Shown: positions 1-9,100, counted from the stretch's first letter. The stretch is 64,000 nucleotides of DNA from JBMOOG01 sp049324535 (GCA_049324535.1 JBMOOG010000007.1:76553-140552); one strand, 5' to 3'. Numbers and translations: made by a program. Notes: generated by a model from the letters alone, not told the origin.

Positions 1-179
1 AGGCCGCGCAGGCCCACCACCCCGAGCTCGAGGCCGCGGTCCATGCGGGGCTTCTGAACCGCGGCAGCCTGATCGCGCCCTTCCACAACATGATGCTGAT
101 CGCGCCCACCACCTCGCGCCGTCAGATCGACCGGCTGGTCGCGAACTTCGACGCGGTGCTCGACGCGCTCTTCTCCTGA
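1..179 (+). CDS. Class III (PLP-dependent) aminotransferase, C-terminal fragment
   Basis: Only the last 59 residues are in the window; the reading frame enters from the left edge (first complete codon at base 3) and stops at 177–179. The segment LLNRGSLIAPFHNMMLIAPT, followed by a helix ending in DAVLDALFS, resembles the C-terminus of class III aminotransferases of the glutamate-1-semialdehyde aminomutase/omega-transaminase type. It lies 11 bp upstream of a PuuA-like ligase, so an operon and a role in amine or polyamine catabolism are inferred. The catalytic lysine and substrate-binding region are outside the window, so substrate cannot be judged. Confidence 0.75.
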   Translation, partial: AAQAHHPELEAAVHAGLLNRGSLIAPFHNMMLIAPTTSRRQIDRLVANFDAVLDALFS

Positions 180-190
180 AAGACCGATCC

Positions 191-1576
191 ATGACCCACA
201 GCCCTTCCGGTTCGCTTCCCGCCGAGGCCGAGGCGTTTCTCGAACGCCACCCCGAGATCGAGGCCTTCGACATCGTTCTGCACGACTCGAACGGGATCGG
301 GCGCGGCAAGATCATCCGCCGGCACGAGCTGATCGGGCTCTACCGCAACGGCCGGCACCTGCCGATCTCGATCCTCGGGCTGGATATCTGCGGCGAGGAC
401 GTGCACGAGACCGGACTCATCTGGGACAAGGGCGACGGCGACCTGCGCGCCTGGCCGGTTCCGGGCACCTTGGTGCCGCTGCACGGCACCAACCCGCCGC
501 GGGGCGAGGTGTTCCTGTCGCTCTACCATCTCGACGGCACACCGATGGAGTCCGACCCCCGGCACGCGCTGGCCCGGCAGGTCGCGGACTTCACCGCACG
601 CGGCCTGCACCCCGCCGGGGCCTTCGAGCTCGAGTTCTTCCTTCTGGACAAGGAGCGCGACGCCGAGGGCCGGGTGCGGCCGGCGCCGGCGGTGCTCGAC
701 GGCCGACGCTCGGACAAGACCGAAGTCTATTCGGTGGATCACCTGCACGGGATGGAGCCGCTCTTCTCCGAGATCTACGCGGCCGCGGCCGCCGCCGGCA
801 TCCGGGCCGAAACCGTGATTTCCGAATACGCGCCGGGGCAATACGAGCTGACGCTCGACTATCGTCTGAACGTCCTTCAGGCGGCCGACGACCTGATGCG
901 GCTCAAGCGCATCGTGCGCAATCAGGCGCGCCGCTTCGGCGTGACCGCCTGCTTCATGGCCAAGCCCGTCGCTGACTACGCCGGGTCGGGGATGCATTTC
1001 CACGTCTCGCTGGTGGATGGCGGCGGCACCAACGTCTTTGCCGAGCCGGTCGAGGGCCAGTGGACCGACACCATCCGGCACGCGATCGGCGGGCTGCGGG
1101 CCACGATGGGGGAATCGATGCTAGTCTTCGCCCCGCACGCCAATTCCTGGCGCCGGTTCTCGGCGCAGAGCTATGCGCCGGTCTCGCCGTCCTGGGGCGT
1201 CAACAACCGGTCGGTCGCGCTGCGCATCCCCGCCGGCCCGGTCAAGGCGCGGCGGATCGAGCATCGCCCGGCGGGGGTCGATGCCAACCCCTATCTGGTG
1301 GGCGCGACGGTGCTCGCGGGCATCGCGAAGGGCCTTCGGGAACGGATCGACCCCGGCCCCGAGACGGTGGGCAATGCCTACGAGGGCGCGGACGACCTGC
1401 CGATCCCGACCGACTGGCACGAGGCGATCCGCGCGGCGCAGCGCTCGGCCTTCCTGAAGGAGGCTCTGGGCGAGGAGATGCACCGCACCTTCACCGCGGT
1501 TAAGGCGGCCGAATACGCGCGCGTCGCCCGCACCATCGCCGACGTGGACTACGACCTCTACCTGCACACGGTCTGA
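191..1576 (+). CDS. puuA: Glutamine synthetase family protein, probable gamma-glutamylputrescine synthetase
   Basis: A 461-residue ATP-dependent amide ligase of the glutamine synthetase fold. Visible motifs: ELEFF near residues 146–150, SEYAPGQYE near 211–219, SGMHFHVS near 266–273 (ATP/glutamate loop), NNRSVALRIP near 338–347 and RIEHRPAG near 355–362 (catalytic arginine region), then NPY. Length and motif style match the PuuA/GlnA-III type rather than the assimilatory GlnA of about 470 residues with an adenylylated tyrosine. PuuA glutamylates putrescine in the cytoplasm as the first step of polyamine degradation. The adjacent aminotransferase supports polyamine or amine use, but the exact amine is inference. 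Confidence 0.8.
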   Translation: MTHSPSGSLPAEAEAFLERHPEIEAFDIVLHDSNGIGRGKIIRRHELIGLYRNGRHLPISILGLDICGEDVHETGLIWDKGDGDLRAWPVPGTLVPLHGTNPPRGEVFLSLYHLDGTPMESDPRHALARQVADFTARGLHPAGAFELEFFLLDKERDAEGRVRPAPAVLDGRRSDKTEVYSVDHLHGMEPLFSEIYAAAAAAGIRAETVISEYAPGQYELTLDYRLNVLQAADDLMRLKRIVRNQARRFGVTACFMAKPVADYAGSGMHFHVSLVDGGGTNVFAEPVEGQWTDTIRHAIGGLRATMGESMLVFAPHANSWRRFSAQSYAPVSPSWGVNNRSVALRIPAGPVKARRIEHRPAGVDANPYLVGATVLAGIAKGLRERIDPGPETVGNAYEGADDLPIPTDWHEAIRAAQRSAFLKEALGEEMHRTFTAVKAAEYARVARTIADVDYDLYLHTV

Positions 1577-1579
1577 CGG

Positions 1580-2326
1580 TCAGCCGGCCGACGCCCGCAG
1601 CCGACGCGCGCGGGCGGGCGGGATCCGCCCGACCTCGAGCCCGGTGAAGACATGAAGCGTGCCGAGATCGGCGTCGATGACCGCGTGGTCGCTGACCCAG
1701 CCGCCCATCGCAAGATAGCTGCGCAGCAGGGGCGGCATCCGCAGCATGGCCTGCCGCAGATCCGGACGGCGCGACCGCAGGACACGCGCGAAGCGGAAGA
1801 CGCGCGGCGCCTTCACCCGCGGCAGCCAGCGGCGCGGGCCGAGATGGCGCGCGCGCAGGAGGGCAAAGGCATCGAGGTAGTCCCCGGCCTCGGTGCCATG
1901 AAAGGACGAGCAGCCGAAGAGCATCCCTGCCCCGGTCGCCTCGACCTGACGCGTCACCGCCGCCCAGGCGAGCCTAAGGATATCGGGATCGTGCCAGTCC
2001 GGGTGCAGGCAGAAGCGCCCCATCTCGATCATCGGCCCGTCGAAGCGCGAGAGCCCGGCCAGCTCGTAGAACTGCGCCGAGTAGCTCTGGCCGATCTCGG
2101 CCCCGCGGGCGAGCGGCATCATCCGCAGGGTCGCGACCAGAGTGCCGGAGGCGATGTCCTCGATCAGGACATGGCGGCAGAGCCGGTCGAAGGCGTCGCC
2201 GTCCTCGGCCGCCCCTGCCCGGAACGCCAGCGCACGCAGCGCCCGGGCGCGGTCCAGATCCGCCGGCGTCTCGGCCAGCGCCACCCGGTAGCGCGGCCCG
2301 GATCCCGCAAACAAGCCCGTGAGCAT
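1580..2326 (-). CDS. olsB: L-ornithine N(alpha)-acyltransferase (ornithine lipid synthesis)
   Basis: A 248-residue GNAT-fold protein of the OlsB/haemolysin-like acyltransferase family. Recognisable stretches are YSAQFYELAGL, the core EMGRFCLHPDW, and MLFGCSSFHGTEAGDY. OlsB moves a 3-hydroxyacyl chain from acyl-ACP to ornithine, giving lyso-ornithine lipid at the inner membrane. An upstream in-frame codon at 2365 would add 13 residues, but the ATG at 2326 has a good AGGGAG ribosome site about 8 bases before it and is preferred. It converges with the puuA-like gene with only 3 bases between. OlsA, which completes the lipid, is not adjacent. Confidence 0.8.
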   Translation of the reverse strand: MLTGLFAGSGPRYRVALAETPADLDRARALRALAFRAGAAEDGDAFDRLCRHVLIEDIASGTLVATLRMMPLARGAEIGQSYSAQFYELAGLSRFDGPMIEMGRFCLHPDWHDPDILRLAWAAVTRQVEATGAGMLFGCSSFHGTEAGDYLDAFALLRARHLGPRRWLPRVKAPRVFRFARVLRSRRPDLRQAMLRMPPLLRSYLAMGGWVSDHAVIDADLGTLHVFTGLEVGRIPPARARRLRASAG

Positions 2327-2418
2327 CGCGCACGCTCCCTGTTCCGGGGCGCGCGGTCGCCCCATATCTGGTAGAATAGCGGCAAACCGTGACGACAGGA
2401 AGAAAGGGACGGCCCGAC

Positions 2419-2811
2419 ATGGCCCCGAGAGTGACCAAGACGGACGCGGAATGGCGCGCGCAACTGGATGAGCTGACCTATCGGGTGACGCGCGAACACG
2501 CGACCGAGCGGCCCTTCACCCACGACGATTTCGACGAGGCCGCCGGCACCTATCACTGTGTGTGCTGCGGGGCGCCGCTCTTCGTGCAGGACGACAAGTT
2601 CGATGCCGGCTGCGGCTGGCCGAGCTTCACCGCGCCCGCGCCCGGCGCCGAGATCGGCGAGTCGGTGGACCGCAGCCATTTCATGGTGCGCACCGAGGTG
2701 CATTGCGACCGCTGCGGGGCGCATCTCGGCCATGTCTTCCCCGACGGCCCGGCGCCGACCGGCCTGCGCTACTGCATCAACGGCGTGGCGCTGACCAAAT
2801 CCGCCACCTGA
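2419..2811 (+). CDS. msrB: Peptide-methionine (R)-S-oxide reductase
   Basis: A 130-residue MsrB that reduces methionine-R-sulfoxide in proteins. Two CxxC pairs (about residues 47/50 and 96/99) form the structural zinc site of the zinc-type subfamily; GCGWPSF is near 64–70 and RYCIN carries the catalytic cysteine near 119. The ATG at 2419 follows an AGGAAGAAAGGG purine run. A GTG at 2389 in the same frame is a possible longer start but has no ribosome site. No signal peptide, so cytoplasmic. Its stop codon is part of a perfect hairpin shared with the convergent bamE. Confidence 0.93.
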   Translation: MAPRVTKTDAEWRAQLDELTYRVTREHATERPFTHDDFDEAAGTYHCVCCGAPLFVQDDKFDAGCGWPSFTAPAPGAEIGESVDRSHFMVRTEVHCDRCGAHLGHVFPDGPAPTGLRYCINGVALTKSAT

Positions 2812-2829
2812 GCCGGCGGCGCCGGCTCA
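2809..2829. terminator. Bidirectional hairpin between msrB and bamE
   Basis: TGAGCCGGC, loop GGC, then GCCGGCTCA: a perfect 9-bp stem. The stop codon of each convergent gene is embedded in one arm. No long U-tract on either side, so termination strength is uncertain. Confidence 0.6.
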
Positions 2830-3282
2830 GCGGATCATGTCCACCGGATTGAAGCGGCCGATGCTGCCCAGAAGCTGGCCGATGAACCCGAGACCCTTGA
2901 TGTTGCTGTCGGTCACGCGGCGCGACAGGACAACCACGCGGCCGCGCTCGAGCCCGAACCGCTCGACGTTCTCGACCACGCCGCGGTCGTCGAACGACAC
3001 CGCGACCACCTCGCGGGCGATCTCCTCGGGCTGGCGCGCGCCGACCGTGCGGAACCGGCTGGCCACGTAATACCAGCCGGAATCGGCCAGGATGCCGGTC
3101 GAGGACGGGCGCCCGATCTCCTCGGCCACCATGTCCTTGGTGGAGATGCCCACCTTGATCGCGGCGAGGTCCTCGTCGCTGGGCACATAGCCGTGGTTGC
3201 GATAGATCGGCGAGCAGGCCGCCAGGGCCGCCAGGGCAAGCGCGAAAATGCCGCGCCGCGTCACCCGCTCCAGACTGCCCAT
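2827..3282 (-). CDS. bamE: Outer membrane protein assembly factor BamE (SmpA/OmlA family lipoprotein)
   Basis: A 151-residue predicted lipoprotein. The N-terminus is a short signal with a lipobox (LAAC, Cys near residue 23); it is followed by the BamE-like segment GYVPSDEDLAAIKVGISTKD and then the beta-rich part with GWYYVASRFRT. BamE is the small accessory lipoprotein of the beta-barrel assembly machine in the outer membrane. The ATG has an AAGAGGG ribosome site. It is divergent from the DUF177 gene, with 132 bp between that must hold both promoters. This neighbourhood (bamE, DUF177, rpmF, plsX, fabH) is familiar from Rhodobacterales. Confidence 0.9.
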   Translation of the reverse strand: MGSLERVTRRGIFALALAALAACSPIYRNHGYVPSDEDLAAIKVGISTKDMVAEEIGRPSSTGILADSGWYYVASRFRTVGARQPEEIAREVVAVSFDDRGVVENVERFGLERGRVVVLSRRVTDSNIKGLGFIGQLLGSIGRFNPVDMIR

Positions 3283-3414
3283 TCCGCCCTCTTGCCTTGC
3301 CGCGCCAAGCCTCGTATCCGGCTTACACCAGGCACGGGCCGTCCTTCAAGGATGCAAACGGGCCGGAGGGCCGGACCGGTTCCGGTCCCGCCACGGACGC
3401 GCCACGGAGGCGAC

Positions 3415-3972
3415 ATGACCCGCGAAAGCCCCTTCACCCACCCGCTGCGGCTGGCCGACCTGTCGGGGCGCAAGCCGACCCGGTTCACGCTGGCGCCCGA
3501 AGCCGCGGCGCGCGCCGCCATCGGCGCCGACCTCGGGCTGACCGATCTTCCGGCGCTGCGCTTCTCGGGCGAGCTGGCCCCGCGGGGGCGCCGCGACTGG
3601 CAGCTCGCCGCGCGGCTTCAGGCCGAGGTGGTGCAGCCCTGCGTCGCGACGCTGGCGCCGGTGCACAGCGCGATCGACGAGGCGGTCGAGCGGCTCTATG
3701 TCGCCGATCTGGCCGAGCCGGAGGGCGACGAGGTCGAGATGCCCGACGACCGCATCGAGCCGCTGCCGGCGGTGCTGGACCTGGCCGAGGTGATGGTCGA
3801 GGCGCTGGCGCTGGCGCTGCCGCTCTACCCGCGGGCCGCCGAGGCGGGTGCGGGCGACGCGCAGGCGGCCGGGCCCGGCGTCGTGCCGCTGCGCGACGAG
3901 GACCTGCGGCCGCTCGCGGGGCTGAAAGACCTGCTGCGCGCCCGGGGCGGCACGGCGGAGGATTCGGACTGA
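3415..3972 (+). CDS. YceD/DUF177 family protein (23S rRNA accumulation factor)
   Basis: A 185-residue DUF177 (YceD) protein. Family features seen are LRFSGELAPRGRRDWQLAARL, a central QPCVATLAPV with the cysteine typical of the family, and the acidic PDDRIEPLP region. DUF177 proteins sit directly upstream of rpmF in many bacteria and are linked to 23S rRNA accumulation or ribosome assembly. The start is the ATG at 3415 with GGAGG a few bases upstream; the frame is open further upstream, but without family similarity. Cytoplasmic. Confidence 0.88.
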   Translation: MTRESPFTHPLRLADLSGRKPTRFTLAPEAAARAAIGADLGLTDLPALRFSGELAPRGRRDWQLAARLQAEVVQPCVATLAPVHSAIDEAVERLYVADLAEPEGDEVEMPDDRIEPLPAVLDLAEVMVEALALALPLYPRAAEAGAGDAQAAGPGVVPLRDEDLRPLAGLKDLLRARGGTAEDSD

Positions 3973-4033
3973 GACGCCGGATCGGCGCGCCGCGCACGCC
4001 CGCGCCGGACGGCCGGCCGGCCCAGAAAAAGAC

Positions 4034-4061
4034 TTGCGCCCGCCCGGAATCGCAGTATGTT
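4034..4061 (+). promoter_or_regulatory. Candidate sigma-70 promoter for rpmF–plsX–fabH
   Basis: TTGCGC, 16-bp spacer, TATGTT, in the 194-bp gap between the DUF177 gene and rpmF. It would leave an untranslated leader of about 100 bases. Motif match only. Confidence 0.4.
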
Positions 4062-4166
4062 CCCGGCCTCGCTTGAATGGTGGGTTGGGGCATCGGTCCG
4101 GCAGGACCTCGGGCCGCATCCTTCCGAATTTCCGGGGCCATGCCCCCCTGAACCTGAGGTTGTGAC

Positions 4167-4373
4167 ATGGCTGTCCCCCAGAACCGGACCACGCGGTCCC
4201 GCCGCAACATGCGCCGCGCCCATGACGCGCTGGTCGCCGCGAATCCGAACGAGTGCCCGAACTGCGGCGAACTGAAGCGCCCGCACCACGTCTGCGCCTC
4301 CTGCGGCCATTACGACGGCCAGGAAATCGTCGCGCAGACCGCCGAGGTCGATCTGGACGAAGACGCGGCGTAA
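4167..4373 (+). CDS. rpmF: 50S ribosomal protein L32
   Basis: A 68-residue basic protein starting [20 protein letters not shown], the standard bL32 N-terminus, with the four-cysteine zinc-ribbon type (CPNCGELK and CASCGHY). It is a component of the large ribosomal subunit. The acidic C-terminal tail is a common lineage variation. It leads into plsX 24 bp downstream, the classic rpmF–plsX–fabH order that ties ribosome and lipid synthesis. Confidence 0.98.
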   Translation: MAVPQNRTTRSRRNMRRAHDALVAANPNECPNCGELKRPHHVCASCGHYDGQEIVAQTAEVDLDEDAA

Positions 4374-4397
4374 GCCGCGACCGCCGGGCCGCCCGCA

Positions 4398-5528
4398 ATG
4401 CCTTCGGAGCGTGACAGCAGCGCAGAGGCCGCGGCGGCGAAGGCCGGGCGAATCGTCCTGTCGGTCGATGCGATGGGAGGAGACCGGGGGCCTGCGGCAG
4501 TCGTCGCGGGCCTTGCCGATTTCGCGGCCGGCACCTCGGGCGTCTCGTTCATCCTGCACGGCCCCGAAGAGGAGCTGCGCCGCCTGATCGCGCGCCGGCC
4601 GGTGCTCGAGGGGCGCTGCGACATCCGCCACGCCCCCGGCGTGGTCACGATGAACGACAAGCCGAGCCAGGTCATGCGCCACGGCGCCGGCACCTCGATG
4701 TGGTCCGCGATCGAGGCGGTGCGCGCGGGCGAGGCCACGGTGGCGGTGTCCTGCGGCAACACCGGGGCGCTGATGGCGGTCAGCATGATTCGCCTGCGCA
4801 AGCTTCCCGGCATCAACCGCCCGGCGATCGCCGCGCTCTGGCCGTCGCGCAACCCCGGCGGGTTCAACGTCATGCTCGACATGGGCGCCGACGTGCGGGC
4901 CGATGCGCCCGACCTTCTGCAATACGCGCTGATGGGCGCCTCCTACGCCCGCAACGGCCTTGGCATCGCCCGGCCGCGGGTGGGCCTGCTGAACGTCGGA
5001 ACCGAAGAACACAAGGGCCGGCCCGAGCTGCGTGCCGCGCAGGAGCTGGTGGCCGCCGCGACCGAGACCGGCGGCTACGACTACGCGGGCTTTGTCGAGG
5101 GCAGCGACCTGCCGTCGGACCGGGTGGACGTGATCGTGACCGACGGCTTCACCGGCAACGTCGCGCTCAAGACCGGCGAAGGCACCGCCAAGCTGGTGGG
5201 CGAGTTCCTGCGCGAGGCGTTCAACGCCGGCTGGCTGTCGCGCTTTGCGGCGCTGCTGGCGATGGGATCCTTGCGCCGGCTCCAACGCCGCATCGACCCG
5301 CGGCGGGTGAATGGCGGGGTGTTCCTCGGCCTGAACGGGACGGTGGTCAAGTCGCACGGATCGGCGGACGCGACCGGGGTGGCGGCGGCGATCGGCCTCG
5401 CGTACCGGCTGGCCCGGTCGGGTTTTCAGGAGCGGCTGGCCGCCCGCATCGCGGCGGCGGTTGCCTCGGCCGCCGAGCCGCGTCAGGATGGGCCCGAGGC
5501 AGTCGATATGGGCGGGACATCGGAATGA
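4398..5528 (+). CDS. plsX: Phosphate acyltransferase PlsX
   Basis: A 376-residue PlsX, which converts acyl-ACP to acyl-phosphate for PlsY in phosphatidic acid synthesis. Family signatures: [10 protein letters not shown] near residues 25–34, [45 protein letters not shown] and [13 protein letters not shown]. It is a peripheral membrane enzyme. The ATG at 4398 has little ribosome-site signal and the first 20 residues are poorly characteristic, so a slightly later start is possible. Its stop overlaps the start of fabH (ATGA), implying translational coupling. Confidence 0.97.
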   Translation: MPSERDSSAEAAAAKAGRIVLSVDAMGGDRGPAAVVAGLADFAAGTSGVSFILHGPEEELRRLIARRPVLEGRCDIRHAPGVVTMNDKPSQVMRHGAGTSMWSAIEAVRAGEATVAVSCGNTGALMAVSMIRLRKLPGINRPAIAALWPSRNPGGFNVMLDMGADVRADAPDLLQYALMGASYARNGLGIARPRVGLLNVGTEEHKGRPELRAAQELVAAATETGGYDYAGFVEGSDLPSDRVDVIVTDGFTGNVALKTGEGTAKLVGEFLREAFNAGWLSRFAALLAMGSLRRLQRRIDPRRVNGGVFLGLNGTVVKSHGSADATGVAAAIGLAYRLARSGFQERLAARIAAAVASAAEPRQDGPEAVDMGGTSE

Positions 5529-6499
5529 CAGTGCGCGCCGTGGTGCGGGGCGTCGGGCACTACCTGCCCGATCGGGTGGTTGCCAACGCCGAGTTCGAGG
5601 CCTCGCTGGACACGTCGGACGAATGGATCCGGTCCCGCACCGGAATCGAGCGCCGGCATTTCGCCGCCGAGGGGCAGACGACCTCGGATCTTGCGGCGCG
5701 GGCCGCCCGGGCGGCGCTGGCCGATGCGGGGATCGCGGCCTCGGCGATCGACGCGCTGATCGTGGCGACATCGACGCCGGACCTGACCTTTCCCGCGACC
5801 GCGACCATGGTTCAGGCCGAGATCGGGATGACCGGCGGCTTCGCCTACGACGTGCAGGCGGTCTGTGCCGGCTTCGTCTACGCGCTGGCGAACGCCCAGG
5901 CGCTGATCCTGTCGGGGCAGGCCCGGCGCGTCTTGGTGATCGGGGCCGAGACCTTTTCGCGGATCATGGACTGGACCGACCGCGGCACCTGCGTTCTCTT
6001 CGGGGATGGCGCGGGGGCGGTCGTTCTCGAGGCCGCCGAGGGCACGGGCCAGTCGAGCGACCGCGGAATCCTCGCCGCCGATCTGCATTCCGACGGCCGC
6101 TACCGCGACCTGCTCTATGTCGATGGCGGCGTGTCGAGCACGCGCAGCGCCGGGCATCTGCGCATGCAGGGCAACGCGGTCTTCAAGCACGCGGTGCAGA
6201 AGCTGGCCGAAACCGCCCATGCCGCGCTGGACAAGGCCGGGCTGACGGGCGCCGACGTGGACTGGATCGTGCCGCATCAGGCCAACCTGCGCATCATCGC
6301 CGCCACGGCCGAACGGATGCAGGTGCCGATGGAGCGCGTGGTGGTCACGGTGCAGGACCACGGCAACACCTCGGCCGCCTCGATTCCGCTGGCGCTGTCG
6401 GTGGGCAAGGCCCGCGGCCAGATCAAGCCGGGCGACCTGCTGGTGACCGAGGCGATCGGTGGCGGACTGGCCTGGGGCTCGGTGGTTTTGCGCTGGTAG
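5525..6499 (+). CDS. fabH: Beta-ketoacyl-ACP synthase III
   Basis: A 324-residue KAS III that condenses acetyl-CoA with malonyl-ACP to start fatty acid synthesis. The catalytic triad is visible: Cys near 114 in AVCAGF, His near 251 in PHQAN, and Asn near 281 in HGNTSA. The C-terminal [13 protein letters not shown] is typical. The start is fixed by the 4-bp ATGA overlap with plsX. Intact, normal length. Confidence 0.98.
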   Translation: MTVRAVVRGVGHYLPDRVVANAEFEASLDTSDEWIRSRTGIERRHFAAEGQTTSDLAARAARAALADAGIAASAIDALIVATSTPDLTFPATATMVQAEIGMTGGFAYDVQAVCAGFVYALANAQALILSGQARRVLVIGAETFSRIMDWTDRGTCVLFGDGAGAVVLEAAEGTGQSSDRGILAADLHSDGRYRDLLYVDGGVSSTRSAGHLRMQGNAVFKHAVQKLAETAHAALDKAGLTGADVDWIVPHQANLRIIAATAERMQVPMERVVVTVQDHGNTSAASIPLALSVGKARGQIKPGDLLVTEAIGGGLAWGSVVLRW

Positions 6500-6597
6500 G
6501 CGCTGTTTCACCACCGCCTCAGCCCGTGTTCCCAAGCCATTGATATTGACTTGGGTTTTCAAAGCCCCCATCCTCGCCCAAAATCCGGGGGGACGCG

Positions 6598-6912
6598 ATG
6601 AGCGAAAAGACCTTGACGCGCATGGATCTGAGCGAGGCCGTCTTCCGTGAAGTCGGGCTGTCTCGAAACGAATCCGCGCAGCTTGTCGAAAGCGTGCTTC
6701 AGGCCATGTCCGATGCCCTGGTGCGCGGCGAGACGGTCAAGATCTCGTCCTTCGGGACCTTCACGGTGCGCGACAAGACCGCCCGCGTCGGCCGCAACCC
6801 GAAGACCGGCGAAGAGGTGCCGATCCATCCCCGCCGGGTGCTGTCCTTCCGCCCTTCGCACCTGATGAAGGACCGCGTGGCGGCCGGCAATGCCGGCTCC
6901 AGGCAGCGCTGA
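6598..6912 (+). CDS. ihfA: Integration host factor alpha subunit
   Basis: A 104-residue HU/IHF-family DNA-bending protein. [19 protein letters not shown] is an IhfA N-terminus, and the beta-arm with [11 protein letters not shown] near residues 64–74 carries the intercalating proline. It works as a heterodimer with IhfB, which is not in this window. A 98-bp gap after fabH contains TTGACT at 6546, a possible -35 with a weak -10. The next gene is a MerR regulator 10 bp downstream. Confidence 0.96.
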   Translation: MSEKTLTRMDLSEAVFREVGLSRNESAQLVESVLQAMSDALVRGETVKISSFGTFTVRDKTARVGRNPKTGEEVPIHPRRVLSFRPSHLMKDRVAAGNAGSRQR

Positions 6913-6922
6913 GGCCGGGTGA

Positions 6923-7669
6923 ATGTCGAAATCCGCCGAGGCCTTCCGCACCATCAGCGAAGTGGCCGAGGTGCTCGGGACTCCGGCGCATGTGCTGCGA
7001 TTCTGGGAAAGCCGGTTCACGCAGATCCGCCCGCTGAAGCGTGCGGGCGGACGGCGCTACTACCGCCCGACCGACGTGGCGCTTCTGGCGGGGATCCGCA
7101 AGCTTCTGCACGAGGACGGGATGACCATCCGCGGCGTGCAGAAGATCCTGCGCGAACACGGCGTGCGGCATGTGGCGCAGCTGTCGGGGCTTGCGCTGGC
7201 CGAGGCCCCTGCGGCGGAGGATGCGGCCGCGGCGCCGGGGGCCGCAACGGGGGCCGCGACGGCGGATGCGGGCGGGGACGCCTTCGCCGGGCGGTCCTGG
7301 CCCGAGGCGCCCGATCCCGACATCGCCGCCGATGACCAGGGCCTGCACCCCGATCCCGACGACGCCGGGGCCGGGGCGCCGATGCTGGTGGACGTGCCGC
7401 TCATGCCCGCGGGAGAGCCGGACAACCTGCACCATCTCGGGGGCCGGTCGGGCGGCCGCGCGGCGCCGGCCGCGAGACCCGAGCCGGAGGTGAACCCGCA
7501 GCCCGCCCCGGCCGAGGACGGCGCCGAGATCCACCCGCCGGCGGCCAAGCTTCTTCGGGCGATGACCGTGCTGCACGCCTACGAGAACCGGGCGGGGCTT
7601 CGGGCCGTCCATGACCGGCTGACGGCGCTGCGCGACCGGGTCGCCGCCGAGGTTGACAAGCACCGCTGA
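6923..7669 (+). CDS. MerR family transcriptional regulator
   Basis: A 248-residue protein. Residues 8–75 are a MerR winged-helix domain ([19 protein letters not shown], then [20 protein letters not shown]), followed by [13 protein letters not shown]. The middle (about 95–190) is a low-complexity Ala/Gly/Pro/Asp linker; the C-terminus has a helix that may bind another partner. No cysteine metal-binding motif is visible, so it is not a classic metal sensor. It is the MerR gene that commonly follows ihfA in alphaproteobacteria; its targets are unknown to me. Confidence 0.88.
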   Translation: MSKSAEAFRTISEVAEVLGTPAHVLRFWESRFTQIRPLKRAGGRRYYRPTDVALLAGIRKLLHEDGMTIRGVQKILREHGVRHVAQLSGLALAEAPAAEDAAAAPGAATGAATADAGGDAFAGRSWPEAPDPDIAADDQGLHPDPDDAGAGAPMLVDVPLMPAGEPDNLHHLGGRSGGRAAPAARPEPEVNPQPAPAEDGAEIHPPAAKLLRAMTVLHAYENRAGLRAVHDRLTALRDRVAAEVDKHR

Positions 7670-7698
7670 CCCCGCCGATCCGGCCCGCGCTTTCGCCC

Positions 7699-7728
7699 TT
7701 GCCCCCGCCCGCCCTGTCATCCTATACA
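7699..7728 (+). promoter_or_regulatory. Candidate promoter of tRNA-Pro(GGG)
   Basis: TTGCCC, 18-bp spacer, TATACA, ending 9 bases before the mature tRNA 5' end. The position fits a tRNA promoter. Motif evidence only. Confidence 0.5.
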
Positions 7729-7737
7729 CCGCCGCGT

Positions 7738-7815
7738 CGGGCCGTGGCGCAGTCTGGTTAGCGCGTCCGTCTGGGGGGCGGAAGGTCGAGAGTTCGAATC
7801 TCTCCGGCCCGACCA
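7738..7815 (+). tRNA. tRNA-Pro, anticodon GGG
   Basis: A cloverleaf can be drawn directly. The acceptor stem is CGGGCCG with CGGCCCG, the D-arm has GCGC pairs, and the anticodon stem TCCGT/GCGGA closes the loop CTGGGGG with GGG at 7773–7775. The T-arm is GAGAG TTCGAAT CTCTC. CCA is encoded at the 3' end. It decodes CCC and CCU. It stands alone between merR and dcd. Confidence 0.95.
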
Positions 7816-7872
7816 TAACCGAAACGCCCGTCCCTTCCCCGGGGCGGGCGTTCGTCCATGAGGGGGGCTCGG

Positions 7873-8973
7873 ATGACCGCAACGGCGCCTTGGCAGTCCG
7901 GCGAGGGCGTGCTGCCCGACCGCGACCTGCGGGCCCTTCTGGCCGCCGGCCATGTCACGGGCCGCGAGCCGGTGCAGGACGCCCAGGTGCAGCCCGCAAG
8001 CCTCGACCTGCGCCTCGGCACGGTTGCCTATCGGGTGCGCGCCTCGTTCCTGGCCGGACAGGGCCGGACCGTCGCCGATCGCATCGCCGAATTCGAGATG
8101 CACCGGATCGACCTGAGCGGCGGCGCGGTGCTCGAGAAGGGCTGCGTCTATGTGGTGCCGCTGATGGAGAGCCTGGCGCTGCCCCAGGGCGTCTCGGGCG
8201 CGGCCAATGCGAAAAGCTCGACGGGACGGCTCGACCTGCTGACGCGGACGATCACCGATGGCGGCACCGAATTCGACCGCATTCCCGACGGCTACCGCGG
8301 CCCGCTCTTCGCCGAGATCTGCCCGCGCTCGTTCTCGGTGCTGGTGCGGCCCGGGATGCGGCTCAACCAGGTGCGGTTCCGCGCCGGGCGGACCGCGCTC
8401 GACGACGCGGCCCTGCGGGCGCTGCACGCGCGCGTGGGGCTGGTCGGCGGCGAGCCCGTGATCGACGGCGGCCTCGGCTTCTCGGTCGATCTGCGCCCCG
8501 CCGCGGGCGACCGTATCGGCTGGCGGGCCAAGCCGCACACGGGGGTGATCGACCTCGACCGGATCGGCGCCTATGATCCGGCCGAGTTCTGGGACGAGCT
8601 CTACGCCCGTGACGGGCGGCTCATCCTCGACCCCGGCGCCTTCTACATCCTCGTCTCGCGCGAGGCGGTGACGATCCCGCCCGACCATGCCGCCGAGATG
8701 GCGCCCTACCTCGCGATGGTGGGCGAGTTCCGCGTGCACTACGCGGGCTTCTTCGACCCGGGCTTCGGCTGGGCCGGCGCCGGGGGCGCGGGATCGCGGG
8801 GCGTGCTCGAGGTGCGCTGCCACGAGGCCCCGTTCGTGCTGGAGGACGGACAAGTCGTGGGCCGGCTGGTCTTCGAGAGGATGCGCGCGGTGCCCGACCG
8901 GCTTTACGGCGCCGACCTCGCCTCGAACTACCAGGGCCAGGGGCTGAAGCTCTCGAAGCACTTCCGGGCCTGA
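7873..8973 (+). CDS. dcd: 2'-deoxycytidine 5'-triphosphate deaminase, double-length form
   Basis: A 366-residue protein with two Dcd/dUTPase-like segments in tandem. The first holds QVQPASLDLRLGTVAYRVRA and KSSTGRLDLLTRTITDGG (about residues 35–130). The second holds RLILDPGAFYILVSREAVT and EFRVHYAGFFDPGFGW (about 245–300). Ordinary bacterial Dcd is about 190 residues, so this is the long alphaproteobacterial type. It converts dCTP to dUTP. The ATG at 7873 follows GGGGGG; an ATG 15 bases earlier is possible. No frameshift. Confidence 0.88.
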   Translation: MTATAPWQSGEGVLPDRDLRALLAAGHVTGREPVQDAQVQPASLDLRLGTVAYRVRASFLAGQGRTVADRIAEFEMHRIDLSGGAVLEKGCVYVVPLMESLALPQGVSGAANAKSSTGRLDLLTRTITDGGTEFDRIPDGYRGPLFAEICPRSFSVLVRPGMRLNQVRFRAGRTALDDAALRALHARVGLVGGEPVIDGGLGFSVDLRPAAGDRIGWRAKPHTGVIDLDRIGAYDPAEFWDELYARDGRLILDPGAFYILVSREAVTIPPDHAAEMAPYLAMVGEFRVHYAGFFDPGFGWAGAGGAGSRGVLEVRCHEAPFVLEDGQVVGRLVFERMRAVPDRLYGADLASNYQGQGLKLSKHFRA

Positions 8974-9013
8974 CCCGGCACCGCGCGGGCGGGGCGCGGA
9001 CAGGGTCGAAGAC

Positions 9014-9058
9014 CGGGGGCGCCGCCCCCGGCCCCCCGGGATATTTCCGCCAGTGAGA
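9014..9058 (+). repeat. Intergenic ATATTT element, copy A
   Basis: Hairpin CGGGGGC–GCC–GCCCCCG, then a C/G run and GGGATATTTCCGCCAGTGAGA. It lies downstream of dcd. The same element recurs near 18.45, 32.51, 32.69, 47.8 and 57.7 kb. It may act as a terminator. Confidence 0.75.
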
Positions 9059-9100
9059 GACGGGCGGTTCGAGAAGCGGGCGGTTCGGGAGACGGGCGGT

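Noticed and set aside
7653..7860. Open frames crossing 7.74–7.82 kb with RRDSNSRP-like translation
   Set aside because: Translated tRNA-Pro(GGG) sequence, not a gene.
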